A stretch of 64,000 nt of DNA. Source: Bacillus methanolicus (GTDB taxonomy: Bacteria; Bacillota; Bacilli; Bacillales; Cytobacillaceae). Below are positions 1-7,319 of this stretch, in pieces. The position numbers were made by a program, and so were the translations under genes. The notes below the pieces were generated by a model, which saw only the letters and a program-made list of their open reading frames with translations, searched no databases and was not told the origin of the DNA. Numbering within the stretch: the stretch's first letter is position 1; the number at the start of each line of letters is the position of its first letter. The stretch spans positions 481,001 to 545,000 of the forward strand of contig NZ_PNFF01000002.1 in NCBI RefSeq assembly GCF_028888695.1, given 5' to 3'.

Positions 1-976
1 TGAAAAAATCCGGATATTGATTTACGTAAGCAAGTGTATCATTTATAAAAAATTGATTATAGTTTGTAGTTAAACCTCTTCTTAAATCTGCTAGTTTCTT
101 TAACGGTATCAAATTTTCCTTTAAATCAAACAAATCACTTTCACTAAATAGACTCAGCCAATTACTCTCTGAATTCAATACTTTATTTGTTTCTTTCCTC
201 ACAAATAGTTTTTCATTATTGCTCTTTATTAATTTATCAAATGAATGAATTTCTTCTTTCGACAGTGATTGTTTTATATTTATTAGATGCGTATCGCTAT
301 TTTCAAAGTAGTTTTCCTTCTTTAAATGGATAATGCAACTGTCAACGTCTGCATCAGGAAAAACATCTTTATTAAATTGGATGATTGATTTAACCCAAAA
401 ATTACTTAAAATGAAATTCTTAAACGATCCTCCATATTCTGCAGCCATCCATGTATTGGGAACGATTGCAATAATTTCACCTTTATCTTTTAAAATGGAC
501 CATGCCTTAATAAAAAAATATATATATAGGTTACTTCTTGAAGAAATTGAACAGTTTGTTAAAGGCAGCCGATTCAATATTTCATCTTTATTTAGGAATT
601 TAGGCATATCCCTTTTTAGCAGTTCTTGCCTAATATAAGGCGGATTCATTATTACACATTCTACTTCCCCATGAAAATCAAAGAAGTCCATATTATATAG
701 TTCAATATCAGGAAATCTTCCCTTTACTTTATTAAAAAGTTCTGGATCGATCTCTATTCCTATGACATGGTTGTTCATATGATCTGCATTGTTCCTTATT
801 TCCTCCAAAAAAACGCCTTCTCCAAAACATGGTTCTAAAATTGTTTCAGGTTTTGAGCTTATTGCTAAAGATACCATTAGCTTAGCAACATCTTTTGGAG
901 TAAATACTTGTCCAAGCAAATCTTTTTTATTGTAAACCTCTGATAGCCACTTGATTTCAGGATTAGATAATTTCAT
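1..976 (-). CDS. N6-adenine DNA methyltransferase, partial (runs off left edge)
   Basis: This open frame begins at ATG 974-976 and continues without a stop to base 2, giving about 325 N-terminal residues. An AAAGGATG ribosome site precedes the start. The AdoMet-binding motif I (LEPCFGEGVF, about residues 47-56) and the catalytic NPPY motif (about 111-114) show an amino-methyltransferase of the gamma class, as in Eco57I-like type II/IIG or BREX/DISARM-type modification enzymes. The region beyond NPPY looks like the start of a target-recognition part. It should methylate adenine in a specific DNA site. Whether a nuclease is fused C-terminally or encoded next to it cannot be seen. It lies outside the leftmost rlmH-type repeat, so it may belong to a further element. 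Confidence 0.85.
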   Translation of the reverse strand, partial: MKLSNPEIKWLSEVYNKKDLLGQVFTPKDVAKLMVSLAISSKPETILEPCFGEGVFLEEIRNNADHMNNHVIGIEIDPELFNKVKGRFPDIELYNMDFFDFHGEVECVIMNPPYIRQELLKRDMPKFLNKDEILNRLPLTNCSISSRSNLYIYFFIKAWSILKDKGEIIAIVPNTWMAAEYGGSFKNFILSNFWVKSIIQFNKDVFPDADVDSCIIHLKKENYFENSDTHLINIKQSLSKEEIHSFDKLIKSNNEKLFVRKETNKVLNSESNWLSLFSESDLFDLKENLIPLKKLADLRRGLTTNYNQFFINDTLAYVNQYPDFF

Positions 977-1069
977 TCATAACATCCTTTAGGTTTTAAT
1001 CATTTCTTAATTATAACCTAAGTATTTATTTCATTATGACCCTAAAGTAAATGCCATAACTTACAACAA

Positions 1070-1081
1070 GAACATGTGTTC
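1070..1081. promoter_or_regulatory. Candidate LexA (DinR) box
   Basis: GAACATGTGTTC is a perfect GAAC-N4-GTTC palindrome and fits the Gram-positive SOS box core. It lies 94 bases upstream of the methyltransferase start and upstream of a plausible -10 (TATAAT near 1013). SOS control is inferred; no start site is known. Confidence 0.35.
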
Positions 1082-1138
1082 TTAAATCATGTTACTAAAT
1101 AACACTAAAAAAAATAATGAGAAGGATAATAATATCCC

Positions 1139-1164
1139 CTCACTTACTTATGATACGGCTCACC
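1139..1164 (-). repeat. rlmH 3'-end-like repeat (att site copy C)
   Basis: On the minus strand the sequence reads GGT GAG CCG TAT CAT AAG TAA. It encodes G-E-P-Y-H-K-stop, the same C-terminus as RlmH at 18340-18360, although no rlmH gene is present here. The orientation is the same as at rlmH. SCC elements integrate at this sequence (staphylococcal core TATCATAARTRA). It is the most diverged of the three copies in the window and would mark the left end of a small second element. Confidence 0.6.
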
Positions 1165-1227
1165 GTAACGTTGGATAGGAAAATTAATAAAAGGTGTCCT
1201 GTTTGAAACACATTGTAATTTTTTGTT

Positions 1228-1554
1228 TTATTCCTGTAAGGCAAACAACTCGCGAAGATAATCACGACGTGCATGCAGTATACGGTAGATTATTACATTA
1301 TTATCTAACAGTCTGTAGAAAATTAGATAGGGGTGCACTACAATAAATCGATATCCGCGCTCAACAAGAGTATATTCCTCATCTGATAAAACCGATCCCA
1401 TATTAGGAAACTCTGCAAGCTTGCCAATTTGATTATTTAGCTTCTCCAGCATCATTTCTGCGGCGGAAAGATTATCATGCGATATATACGAGAATATCTC
1501 ATCCATATCGTCGACTGCTGCAGGGGTATATTTAATCTTATTCCTTTGCGCCAT
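1228..1554 (-). CDS. RelE/ParE-family toxin
   Basis: This 108-residue protein has the compact RelE/ParE fold pattern: an N-terminal strand (KIKYTPAAVDDMDEI), two helices, a VERGYRFIVVHPYLIFYRL core and a C-terminal YRILHARRDY strand carrying the conserved basic residues. Family members are either ribosome-dependent mRNA interferases or gyrase poisons, and the sequence alone does not decide. It overlaps the upstream antitoxin gene by 17 bases, the usual antitoxin-first arrangement, so the two are cotranscribed. The pair probably stabilises the accessory element. All motifs look intact. Confidence 0.85.
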   Translation of the reverse strand: MAQRNKIKYTPAAVDDMDEIFSYISHDNLSAAEMMLEKLNNQIGKLAEFPNMGSVLSDEEYTLVERGYRFIVVHPYLIFYRLLDNNVIIYRILHARRDYLRELFALQE

Positions 1555-1810
1555 TAATCTTTCTCCGCATCATTTCTATAACTTGATCATGTTCAATCAA
1601 ATGAGCACCTTCATCAACCTGCTTTTCTGCAACCAACAGTTTTGATTGCAGTTTGATACGTGCCTCCATGCGTCGGTACGCTTCATAGCTCATGACAACC
1701 AGGTCGGCTTCCCCATTGCGTGTCAGCACGACCGGCTCATCAAGTTCATGGCAGTATTTTGAAAAACCATTATAATCATTTCGGATCGTTGTCGACGGCT
1801 TAATATTCAC
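1538..1810 (-). CDS. Phd/YefM-family antitoxin
   Basis: This 90-residue protein has the Phd/YefM N-terminal DNA-binding domain, with the typical stretch PVVLTRNGEADLVVMSYEAY (about residues 26-45), and a charged C-terminal helix expected to wrap the toxin. The start is GTG at 1808-1810, with AGGGG placed nine bases upstream. It should bind and neutralise the RelE-like toxin encoded by the overlapping next gene and repress their shared promoter in the AT-rich stretch 1811-1875. Confidence 0.85.
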   Translation of the reverse strand: MNIKPSTTIRNDYNGFSKYCHELDEPVVLTRNGEADLVVMSYEAYRRMEARIKLQSKLLVAEKQVDEGAHLIEHDQVIEMMRRKINGAKE

Positions 1811-1877
1811 TCCTTGCAGCCCCTTTCACATATCATTATTCTAACTAAATTATATCATTTTTATATCATATATTCTA

Positions 1878-1893
1878 TTCATGCCAACCATGC
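1878..1893 (+). repeat. 16-bp direct repeat, left flank of IS66
   Basis: TTCATGCCAACCATGC abuts the left IS66 terminus and is repeated exactly at 4366-4381 against the right terminus. IS66-family target duplications are normally 8 bp, so the length is unusual. Confidence 0.8.
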
Positions 1894-1977
1894 GTAACCG
1901 TAAAATAGTTCCCACCTATTAACCAAGATGACACTTTGAGATAATCTCTTCAAATCAATATTTGAGGAGGTTTTTTG

Positions 1978-2304
1978 ATGTCTCGAGCAGAATTGCGAAA
2001 AGAATGGGAACTTCGGATCGCTGAGTTTAGGGCAAGTGGACAGACCCAATCCAAATGGTGTGCTGACAATAATGTGAAGCTCCATCAATTAAAATATTGG
2101 CTTAAGAAAATTGAAAACACAAATCGGATCTCAGCACCATCACCTAAATGGGTCTCAATCACAATGGATGAACAATATGCCGAATCAAAAGACACTTCAT
2201 TATCCTTACAGATTAAAATAGGTCAAGCATCCATAGAGGTTAAACCAGGCTTCGACCCATCTTTCCTTGCGGAAGTCATCAGGACGTTAAGATCGCTATG
2301 TTAA
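1978..2304 (+). CDS. tnpA: IS66 accessory protein TnpA
   Basis: This 108-residue protein has the IS66 Orf1 signature: a helix-turn-helix region with QTQSKWCADNNVKLHQLKYW (about residues 22-41), as in IS3/IS66 OrfA-type DNA-binding proteins. The start ATG at 1978 follows GAGGAGG with good spacing; a TTG three bases upstream is a weaker alternative. The last codons overlap tnpB by 7 bases, suggesting translational coupling. It probably binds the IS termini together with TnpB. Confidence 0.85.
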   Translation: MSRAELRKEWELRIAEFRASGQTQSKWCADNNVKLHQLKYWLKKIENTNRISAPSPKWVSITMDEQYAESKDTSLSLQIKIGQASIEVKPGFDPSFLAEVIRTLRSLC

Positions 2305-2654
2305 ACGAAACAATGATCGCGAATGTTTACCTCGCCCGAGGGAGTACAGATTTGCGCAAATCCATTGATGGATTGGCTGCGTTGGTGAAAGAAGGGTTTG
2401 ATCTAGACCCCTTTTCGCCTAGCTACTTTGTCTTTTGTAATCGTAATCGGGATAAACTGAAAATCCTTCATTGGGAGCACAATGGCTTTTGGCTCTATTA
2501 TAGACGTTTAGAGCGCGGAAAATTTCAATGGCCAACGGAAGAAAGTGATGTACCGCTAAAATTAAGCCGCCGCCAGTTCCGTTGGTTACTTGATGGACTT
2601 CCACTTGAACAGCGCCAGGCTCATCCTGAAGTTACCGCGAGGACAGTCATATAA
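2298..2654 (+). CDS. tnpB: IS66 accessory protein TnpB (Orf2)
   Basis: This 118-residue protein is of the usual IS66 Orf2 length. Characteristic segments are YLARGSTDLRKSIDGLAALV near the N-terminus, VFCNRNRDKLKILHWEHNGF in the middle, and FQWP followed by the RQFRWLLDGL helix. IS66 Orf2 is needed for transposition but its biochemical role is unclear. It overlaps tnpA and is followed by a 76-base gap before tnpC. Confidence 0.9.
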   Translation: MLNETMIANVYLARGSTDLRKSIDGLAALVKEGFDLDPFSPSYFVFCNRNRDKLKILHWEHNGFWLYYRRLERGKFQWPTEESDVPLKLSRRQFRWLLDGLPLEQRQAHPEVTARTVI

Positions 2655-2730
2655 AATCATATTTTTTATTTTTTTATTTACACACCAATTTTTAAAAGGG
2701 ATTGATCAACATTTGTCGAATAGATAAAGT

Positions 2731-4314
2731 ATGAAAAAGACAACGAAAACACCCACCCAACCAACTGAAAATCTTCAAAAACGATGTGAATCCCTTGAAA
2801 AGCAAGTCGCTGAACTGACTGTAAAACTAAAATGGTATGAGGAACAGTTTCGCCTCAGCCAAAAAAGACGATTCGGCTCTTCAAGTGAAAAAACACATTC
2901 CGATCAACTAGAGCTTTCGCTCTTTAATGAAGCAGAGGTAGAAGCAGCCTCCAATTTAGAGGAGCCTGCTTCTGAAACCATTACCTACCGTCGTCGTAAA
3001 AAACGTGGTCAACGTGAAACGATGCTAGAAGACCTGCCTACGGAAACGGTTGAATACCGCCTTTCCGCAGAAGATCAGGTCTGTTCGTGCTGCGGTGGAT
3101 CTTTACATGAAATGAGCACGGAAGTGCGTCAAGAAATCAAAGTCATTCCAGCTGAAGTAAAAGTGGTTAAGCATGTCCGTTATGTCTACGCCTGTCGCCG
3201 TTGTGAACGTGAGGAGATCCATACACCGATTGTCACAGCGTCTATGCCGGCACCTGTCTATCCGGGCAGTTTAGCTTCTCCTTCAAGTATGGCGTATGTG
3301 ATGAGTCAAAAATATGTGGAAGGGCTGCCTCTTTATCGCCAGGAAAAGCAGTTTGAGCGATTTGGGTTTACATTATCCCGGCAGACGATGGCGAACTGGA
3401 TGATCTATGGCGCAGATCAGTGGTTACGTTTAATTTATGATCGGATGAAGGATCATTTACTTAAACAGGAGATTCTCCATGCGGATGAAACCACTTTGCA
3501 GGTGCTCCATGAACCAGGTCGAAAGGCAACATCCACTTCTTATATGTGGCTTTATCGCACTGGAAGAGAAGGTCCGCCGATTACTCTTTATAATTACCAA
3601 CAGACACGGGGAAAGGAACAACCTCGCAAGTTTCTGAATGGTTTCAAGGGCTACCTTCATGTGGATGGCTACTCTGGTTATCAAGGGATGCCTCATGTAA
3701 CCCTAGTAGGTTGCTGGGCGCATGCAAGGCGTAAGTTTGATGAGGCCTTAAAGGTTTTACCGGCTTCAAAACAATCCGCTTCGGTAGCTGCCAAGGAAGG
3801 GCTCAATTTCTGTAACCAACTTTTTGCGATTGAGCGTGACTTAAAGGATTTAACTCCTGAAGAACGCCATAAAAGTCGTTTGGAACGCAGCCGGCCAGTG
3901 TTGGATGCTTTTTCAGCATGGCTAAAAACGCAAAGGTCACAAGTCCTCCCAAAAAGCGCCCTTGGCCAGGCAATCCAATATTGCCTGAACCAATGGGATA
4001 AATTAGTGGGCTTTTTAAAAGATGGTCGGTTAGAAATCGATAATAACCGTAGCGAACGTTCAATCAAACCATTTGTAATTGGCCGCAAAAATTGGTTGTT
4101 TGCCAACACCACACGGGGCGCTCAAGCCAGTGCAACGATTTACAGTATTATTGAGACAGCTAAAGAGAATGACTTAAATCCATTTACCTATCTCACCTAT
4201 CTTTTTGAGAAACTACCAAACATGGATACTAAAGATAAAGATGCCTTGGATCAATTAATGCCTTGGTCATCAACGATCCCATTAGTTTGTCGAGTGTTTA
4301 AAAAGAATAATTAA
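2731..4314 (+). CDS. tnpC: IS66 transposase TnpC
   Basis: This 527-residue DDE transposase has an N-terminal coiled-coil/leucine-zipper stretch (about 13-45), an arginine-rich RRFGSSSEK motif, and a zinc-finger-like segment with CSCCGG and CRRCE pairs (about 117-175). The catalytic core contains [20 protein letters not shown] and [18 protein letters not shown], which supply the D, D and E residues. The frame is intact. A weak ribosome site precedes ATG 2731, so coupling to tnpB may matter. Confidence 0.93.
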   Translation: MKKTTKTPTQPTENLQKRCESLEKQVAELTVKLKWYEEQFRLSQKRRFGSSSEKTHSDQLELSLFNEAEVEAASNLEEPASETITYRRRKKRGQRETMLEDLPTETVEYRLSAEDQVCSCCGGSLHEMSTEVRQEIKVIPAEVKVVKHVRYVYACRRCEREEIHTPIVTASMPAPVYPGSLASPSSMAYVMSQKYVEGLPLYRQEKQFERFGFTLSRQTMANWMIYGADQWLRLIYDRMKDHLLKQEILHADETTLQVLHEPGRKATSTSYMWLYRTGREGPPITLYNYQQTRGKEQPRKFLNGFKGYLHVDGYSGYQGMPHVTLVGCWAHARRKFDEALKVLPASKQSASVAAKEGLNFCNQLFAIERDLKDLTPEERHKSRLERSRPVLDAFSAWLKTQRSQVLPKSALGQAIQYCLNQWDKLVGFLKDGRLEIDNNRSERSIKPFVIGRKNWLFANTTRGAQASATIYSIIETAKENDLNPFTYLTYLFEKLPNMDTKDKDALDQLMPWSSTIPLVCRVFKKNN

Positions 4315-4365
4315 ATCATAACTAAATCCCCATCTACTTATAGGTGGGGATTATTTGACGCTTAC

Positions 4366-4381
4366 TTCATGCCAACCATGC
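4366..4381 (+). repeat. 16-bp direct repeat, right flank of IS66
   Basis: This is an exact copy of the sequence at 1878-1893, directly outside the right IS66 end. Its last two bases overlap the 5-bp duplication (GCAAT) of the adjacent MITE. Confidence 0.8.
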
Positions 4382-4384
4382 AAT

Positions 4385-4654
4385 TGTAACCGCCAAGTAG
4401 AAATGAACACTTTCTTACCTAAAAATGCTGAATAAGATTGAACACTTTTTTCCAGTAGAGACGTGCACTTTATTTGGAGAGGCGGGCATGATAGCCTTTG
4501 TCGGCTGAGCCAGATTCATTGATATATCAGGCTTCCTGGCTAATAATCTTGCCCGCAGAGGCTCCAAGTAAAGTGACAAAATGCCAGCACTAACTTCCAG
4601 TAAAGTGTTCACTACTAATTAGCAAAATGTGTTCAAAGTTATCAGGCGGTTACA
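4385..4654. mobile_element. 270-bp non-autonomous element (MITE-like, IS21-type ends)
   Basis: The ends are the inverted repeats TGTAACCGCC (4385-4394) and GGCGGTTACA (4645-4654). The flanks carry a 5-bp direct repeat GCAAT (4380-4384 and 4655-4659). Subterminal GAACAC motifs occur twice at each end in inverted orientation, the multiple-end-repeat layout of IS21-family elements. No coding sequence of note is inside; the centre is a long structured hairpin (4465-4576). I infer an internally deleted, trans-mobilised element. Family assignment to IS21 is tentative. Confidence 0.6.
4465..4576 (+). other. Structured hairpin module, copy 2
   Basis: An imperfect stem of about 112 nt is formed by GGAGAGGCGGGCATGATAGC pairing with the far arm GCCCGCAGAGGCTCC. 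A nested arm GCCAGA...CTTCCTGGC lies in the loop. The same architecture and much of the sequence recur at 7112-7223 (minus strand) inside an unrelated IS3-family element. Confidence 0.6.
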
Positions 4655-4873
4655 GCAATGAATTATTAAATTGTACTTGTCATTCTTTCAGCAGACATAC
4701 TCTTTATTTTCTTAACATTCACCTTTAATAAAATTTTTATCTGCTACAGCTATATTGGTCCGTCAATCCTTCTTATGTCGCATTTATTAAGTACCATACT
4801 AAGAAAGCACTTTAATATAGTAGATGATAAGCGCCAGGCAAAAAGCACTGGATCTTTTACTTTAAATAAAACC

Positions 4874-4898
4874 CCGTTCACTTATGATACGGTTCCCC
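4874..4898 (-). repeat. rlmH 3'-end repeat (att site copy B)
   Basis: Over 25 bp this differs from the end of rlmH (18336-18360) at only two positions. On the minus strand it reads GGG GAA CCG TAT CAT AAG TGA, again GEPYHK-stop, with unrelated sequence upstream. It is a direct repeat of the rlmH terminus and would bound a 13.4-kb unit between 4.9 and 18.35 kb. Confidence 0.8.
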
Positions 4899-4923
4899 GT
4901 GGTGATTTGAGAGGCAAAAAATT

Positions 4924-4955
4924 AGCACTGGGATTTTATTTTCTCAGTGCTTTTA
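4924..4955 (-). terminator. Terminator after the interrupted caspase gene
   Basis: AGCACTG...CAGTGCT is a stem of about 10 bp. On the minus strand it is followed by TAATTTTTT, placing it about 100 bases after the stop of the caspase C-terminal remnant. The rest of 4655-5057 shows only the att copy and no supported gene. Confidence 0.6.
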
Positions 4956-5057
4956 ATAACTTACTTAACGTGTGACAAGTTGATTTGGAATACAAACCCT
5001 AATTAAAGGAATTGTATTTGATCATAAAAGTAAACATGCATTTTAAAAAATTTATAC

Positions 5058-5909
5058 CTACAGTTTCTCCTCCAATTGGCGCACTTTCTCTAAATCCAAG
5101 TAATATTGCTTTATTGCCATTTCCATACAGGTTCTTCTATTTTCTGGTGTTCTCTGTGATATATACTTTCTATTGTAATATAGAGTGAAATCATAGATTG
5201 TTCCAATTAAATCAGCACACGCATGACTCCAATCACGAATCTCATCAGGTGGGATATTTAAATTTTGACTATCAACAACACACTTGTTTATTTCAGGAAT
5301 CAAGTTATCCATTTTCTTTAAAAAATCTTCTTCTGTAAGAACTCCATTATTATATTCGTTAAAAAAATGAATGACCTTTTGGGCAAGAGATACTACAGAG
5401 GCTAGTATTTTTTTTGTTTCAAATATTACATCATCTTTGCTGTCTGTATTCTCCTTGTTATATGTTCTTAATGATTCATAGTATGAAAAGATTTTATAAT
5501 GGACACCGTTTAGAATAAAAGTGTCTTTATTATCTGTTCTATACCACCATTTTTTATCTTGAGAATCATCTACCCACGTTGTAACACAAATATAATTATT
5601 TTTCACAATATCACTTTCATCACGTCCAAAATAAATCCATATTATATTGGCTGATTTACCAGACAAACGCTTTTTAGAAATTTCATTATTGTATACCTCT
5701 GCATGTTTTACTTTCTTGGTAATTTCTAAAGAAATTTTACCTATTTCTTCAAGAGAAAGTGGTTCTTTTATAATAGTTTTTACAGCATATCTCTTTGTCA
5801 AACCAACATGAAGAGGTTCTACAGTGTAAATAATATATTTATCATATTCTTCATATATCCTTGTTGTACAAAATGGTACATATTCTTTTACTTCGAAATA
5901 AATAGTACC
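5058..5909 (-). pseudogene. C-terminal part of caspase-family protein, severed by IS
   Basis: The open frame runs from the IS junction (5909) to a stop at 5058, 284 codons, without its own good start; a TTG at 5799-5801 could give 247 residues. Joining it to 7323-8012 across the 3-bp duplication ACC restores one frame (...FRSNMGG-TIYFEVKEYVPFC...) of about 512 codons. The domain is soluble, with no membrane segment. Aromatic-rich parts such as NIIWIYFGRDESD and DKKWWYR are followed by helical segments. I do not recognise the family. It would be the sensor or regulatory half of a caspase-like protease. Confidence 0.75.
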
Positions 5910-5927
5910 TGGTATGTCAACACTAAA

Positions 5928-6764
5928 CTAGACAATTTTTTTAAGGTGTTCCTTTTTGTATTCAATAGGGCTTAAATACCCCAGTGATCCGTGAATTCTT
6001 ATATGATTAAACCAATGAACATAATCGTCTAATTCCAACTTTAACTGTTCTAAACTTTCAAAATATTTACCTTTTACAAATTCTGTCTTGATAATTTTAA
6101 ATGTGGCTTCGGCTACTGCGTTATCATATGGGCAACCTTTCATGCTTAACGACCGTTTAATCTCGAATGTATCTAAAGCTTCATCGATTGTCTTGTTTTT
6201 AAACTCGTTTCCTCGGTCTGTGTGAAATAGTTGAATTTGTCTTAAATCAGCTTTAATCGTTGATAAGGCTTGGTAGACTAGTCCAGCATCTTTATTAGGA
6301 CCGGCACTATGTCCAACAATTTCTCTATTATAAAGATCAACAAATAGACATATGTAATGCCAATTTTTTTGGACCCTTACGTATGTTAAATCACTGACTA
6401 CAACCGTTAATTCCTTTTGTTGATCAAATTCCCTATTCAACACATTTTCAACTTTAGATTCATTACATTTATCCACATGTGGCTTAAACTGGGCAACTGT
6501 ATATTTTGATACTAGCCCATTTTCTTTCATGATTCGGCCAATACGTCTTCTGGATGCAATTTTACCGAGTTTTTTCAACTCATGTTTTATCTTACGAGTG
6601 CCATAGTTCTGGCGGCTTTTATGAAAAATATCGACGATGGTAACCGTAAGTTCATCATCTGATTTGGATTGTTCTTTTGCTTCATAATAATAAGTGCTTC
6701 TTGGGAGTTGTAGGACGTCGCACATTGCTGATATCGAGTATTTGTGACGATTATTTTTAATCAC
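5928..6764 (-). CDS. IS3-family transposase OrfB (DDE integrase domain)
   Basis: This 278-residue protein is an rve-type DDE integrase. It has an HTH_21 region (HKSRQNYGTRKIKHELKK, about 48-65) and catalytic residues in VVSDLTYV, FHTDRGNEF and NAVAEATFK, then the IS3-typical HWFNHIRIHGSLGYLSPIEY near the C-terminus. It starts with GTG one base past the orfA stop. In this family the active OrfAB is made by -1 frameshifting, but no obvious A6G slippery run is visible here. Confidence 0.92.
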   Translation of the reverse strand: MIKNNRHKYSISAMCDVLQLPRSTYYYEAKEQSKSDDELTVTIVDIFHKSRQNYGTRKIKHELKKLGKIASRRRIGRIMKENGLVSKYTVAQFKPHVDKCNESKVENVLNREFDQQKELTVVVSDLTYVRVQKNWHYICLFVDLYNREIVGHSAGPNKDAGLVYQALSTIKADLRQIQLFHTDRGNEFKNKTIDEALDTFEIKRSLSMKGCPYDNAVAEATFKIIKTEFVKGKYFESLEQLKLELDDYVHWFNHIRIHGSLGYLSPIEYKKEHLKKIV

Positions 6765-6766
6765 AT

Positions 6767-7048
6767 TTACTTTCGTCCTAATATCAGCGCAGCTTGCTTT
6801 AAAATATCATTCTCCATCAGTAAACGCTGATTTTCTTTACGAAGCTTGATCAGTTCTTCTTTTTCAGGTGTTCGGTTGTCCTTCTCTTTGAATGAACCAG
6901 ATGTTTGGCTCTGTTTCACCCATTTGTCTAATGCCGAAGGCGTTAAATTGTATTCACTTATAATGTCTTTTCTAGGCTTACCACTTTCATATAGTTTGAC
7001 CATTTGAGCTTTAAATTCGGGAGTAAATGTTCTTCTAGCTCTCGTCAT
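6767..7048 (-). CDS. IS3-family transposase OrfA (HTH)
   Basis: This 93-residue protein has the IS3 OrfA helix-turn-helix (FTPEFKAQMVKLYESGKPRK through LTPSALDKWV) and a C-terminal leucine zipper (EELIKLRKENQRLLMENDIL). It binds the IS ends and multimerises. GGAGG lies upstream of ATG 7048. It is followed directly by orfB. Confidence 0.92.
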   Translation of the reverse strand: MTRARRTFTPEFKAQMVKLYESGKPRKDIISEYNLTPSALDKWVKQSQTSGSFKEKDNRTPEKEELIKLRKENQRLLMENDILKQAALILGRK

Positions 7049-7111
7049 ATCGGCGTACCTCCATTAACTGAATGAGATGAAGTAGACTTCCAAATTTAGA
7101 GGGTAAACACC

Positions 7112-7223
7112 GCAACTTGACAAGGAGCCTCTACGGGCATGCTTTCCCAGCCAGGAAACCAGATGATGAAAACATCTGGCTTGCCAAACAGGCTAGCATA
7201 CCCGCCTCTCCTAGTAAAGTTGC
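7112..7223 (-). other. Structured hairpin module in IS3 leader, copy 1
   Basis: On the transcribed strand GCAACTT...GGAGAGGCGGG pairs with CCCG..GAGGCTCC...AAGTTGC, giving a nested stem of about 112 nt with an inner GCCAGATG/CATCTGG arm. It lies between the IS right end and orfA. The module is homologous to 4465-4576. It could block read-through into the transposase, act as a structural DNA signal, or be an independent inserted module. Confidence 0.6.
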
Positions 7224-7319
7224 TGGTATGGGATCTCTTATACTTGATTAGCAGTATACCCAGATTGGATGGTTAGTCTACCTGACCTTAATTTTTTTGT
7301 CCAGTTAAGTGTAGCCGAT

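Larger units (their letters stand above)
1894..4365 (+). mobile_element. IS66-family insertion sequence (2472 bp)
   Basis: The left end starts GTAACCGTAAAATAG and the right end, on the minus strand, starts GTAAGCGTCAAATAA. Both continue into a CCCACCTAT motif, so they are imperfect terminal inverted repeats of the IS66 type (GTAA start). Inside are the three canonical genes tnpA, tnpB and tnpC in order, all intact, so the element looks potentially active. Identical 16-bp sequences flank it. It sits inside the smaller rlmH-targeted unit, between the toxin-antitoxin pair and a 270-bp MITE. Confidence 0.92.

Noticed and set aside
4775..4975. 66-codon plus-strand ORF between MITE and caspase remnant
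   Set aside because: It runs across the att copy and the terminator, has no ribosome site and no recognisable protein features.
7112..7223. Hairpin considered as an integron attC site
   Set aside because: It lacks the RYYYAAC/GTTRRRY simple-site ends and there is no integrase or gene cassette.
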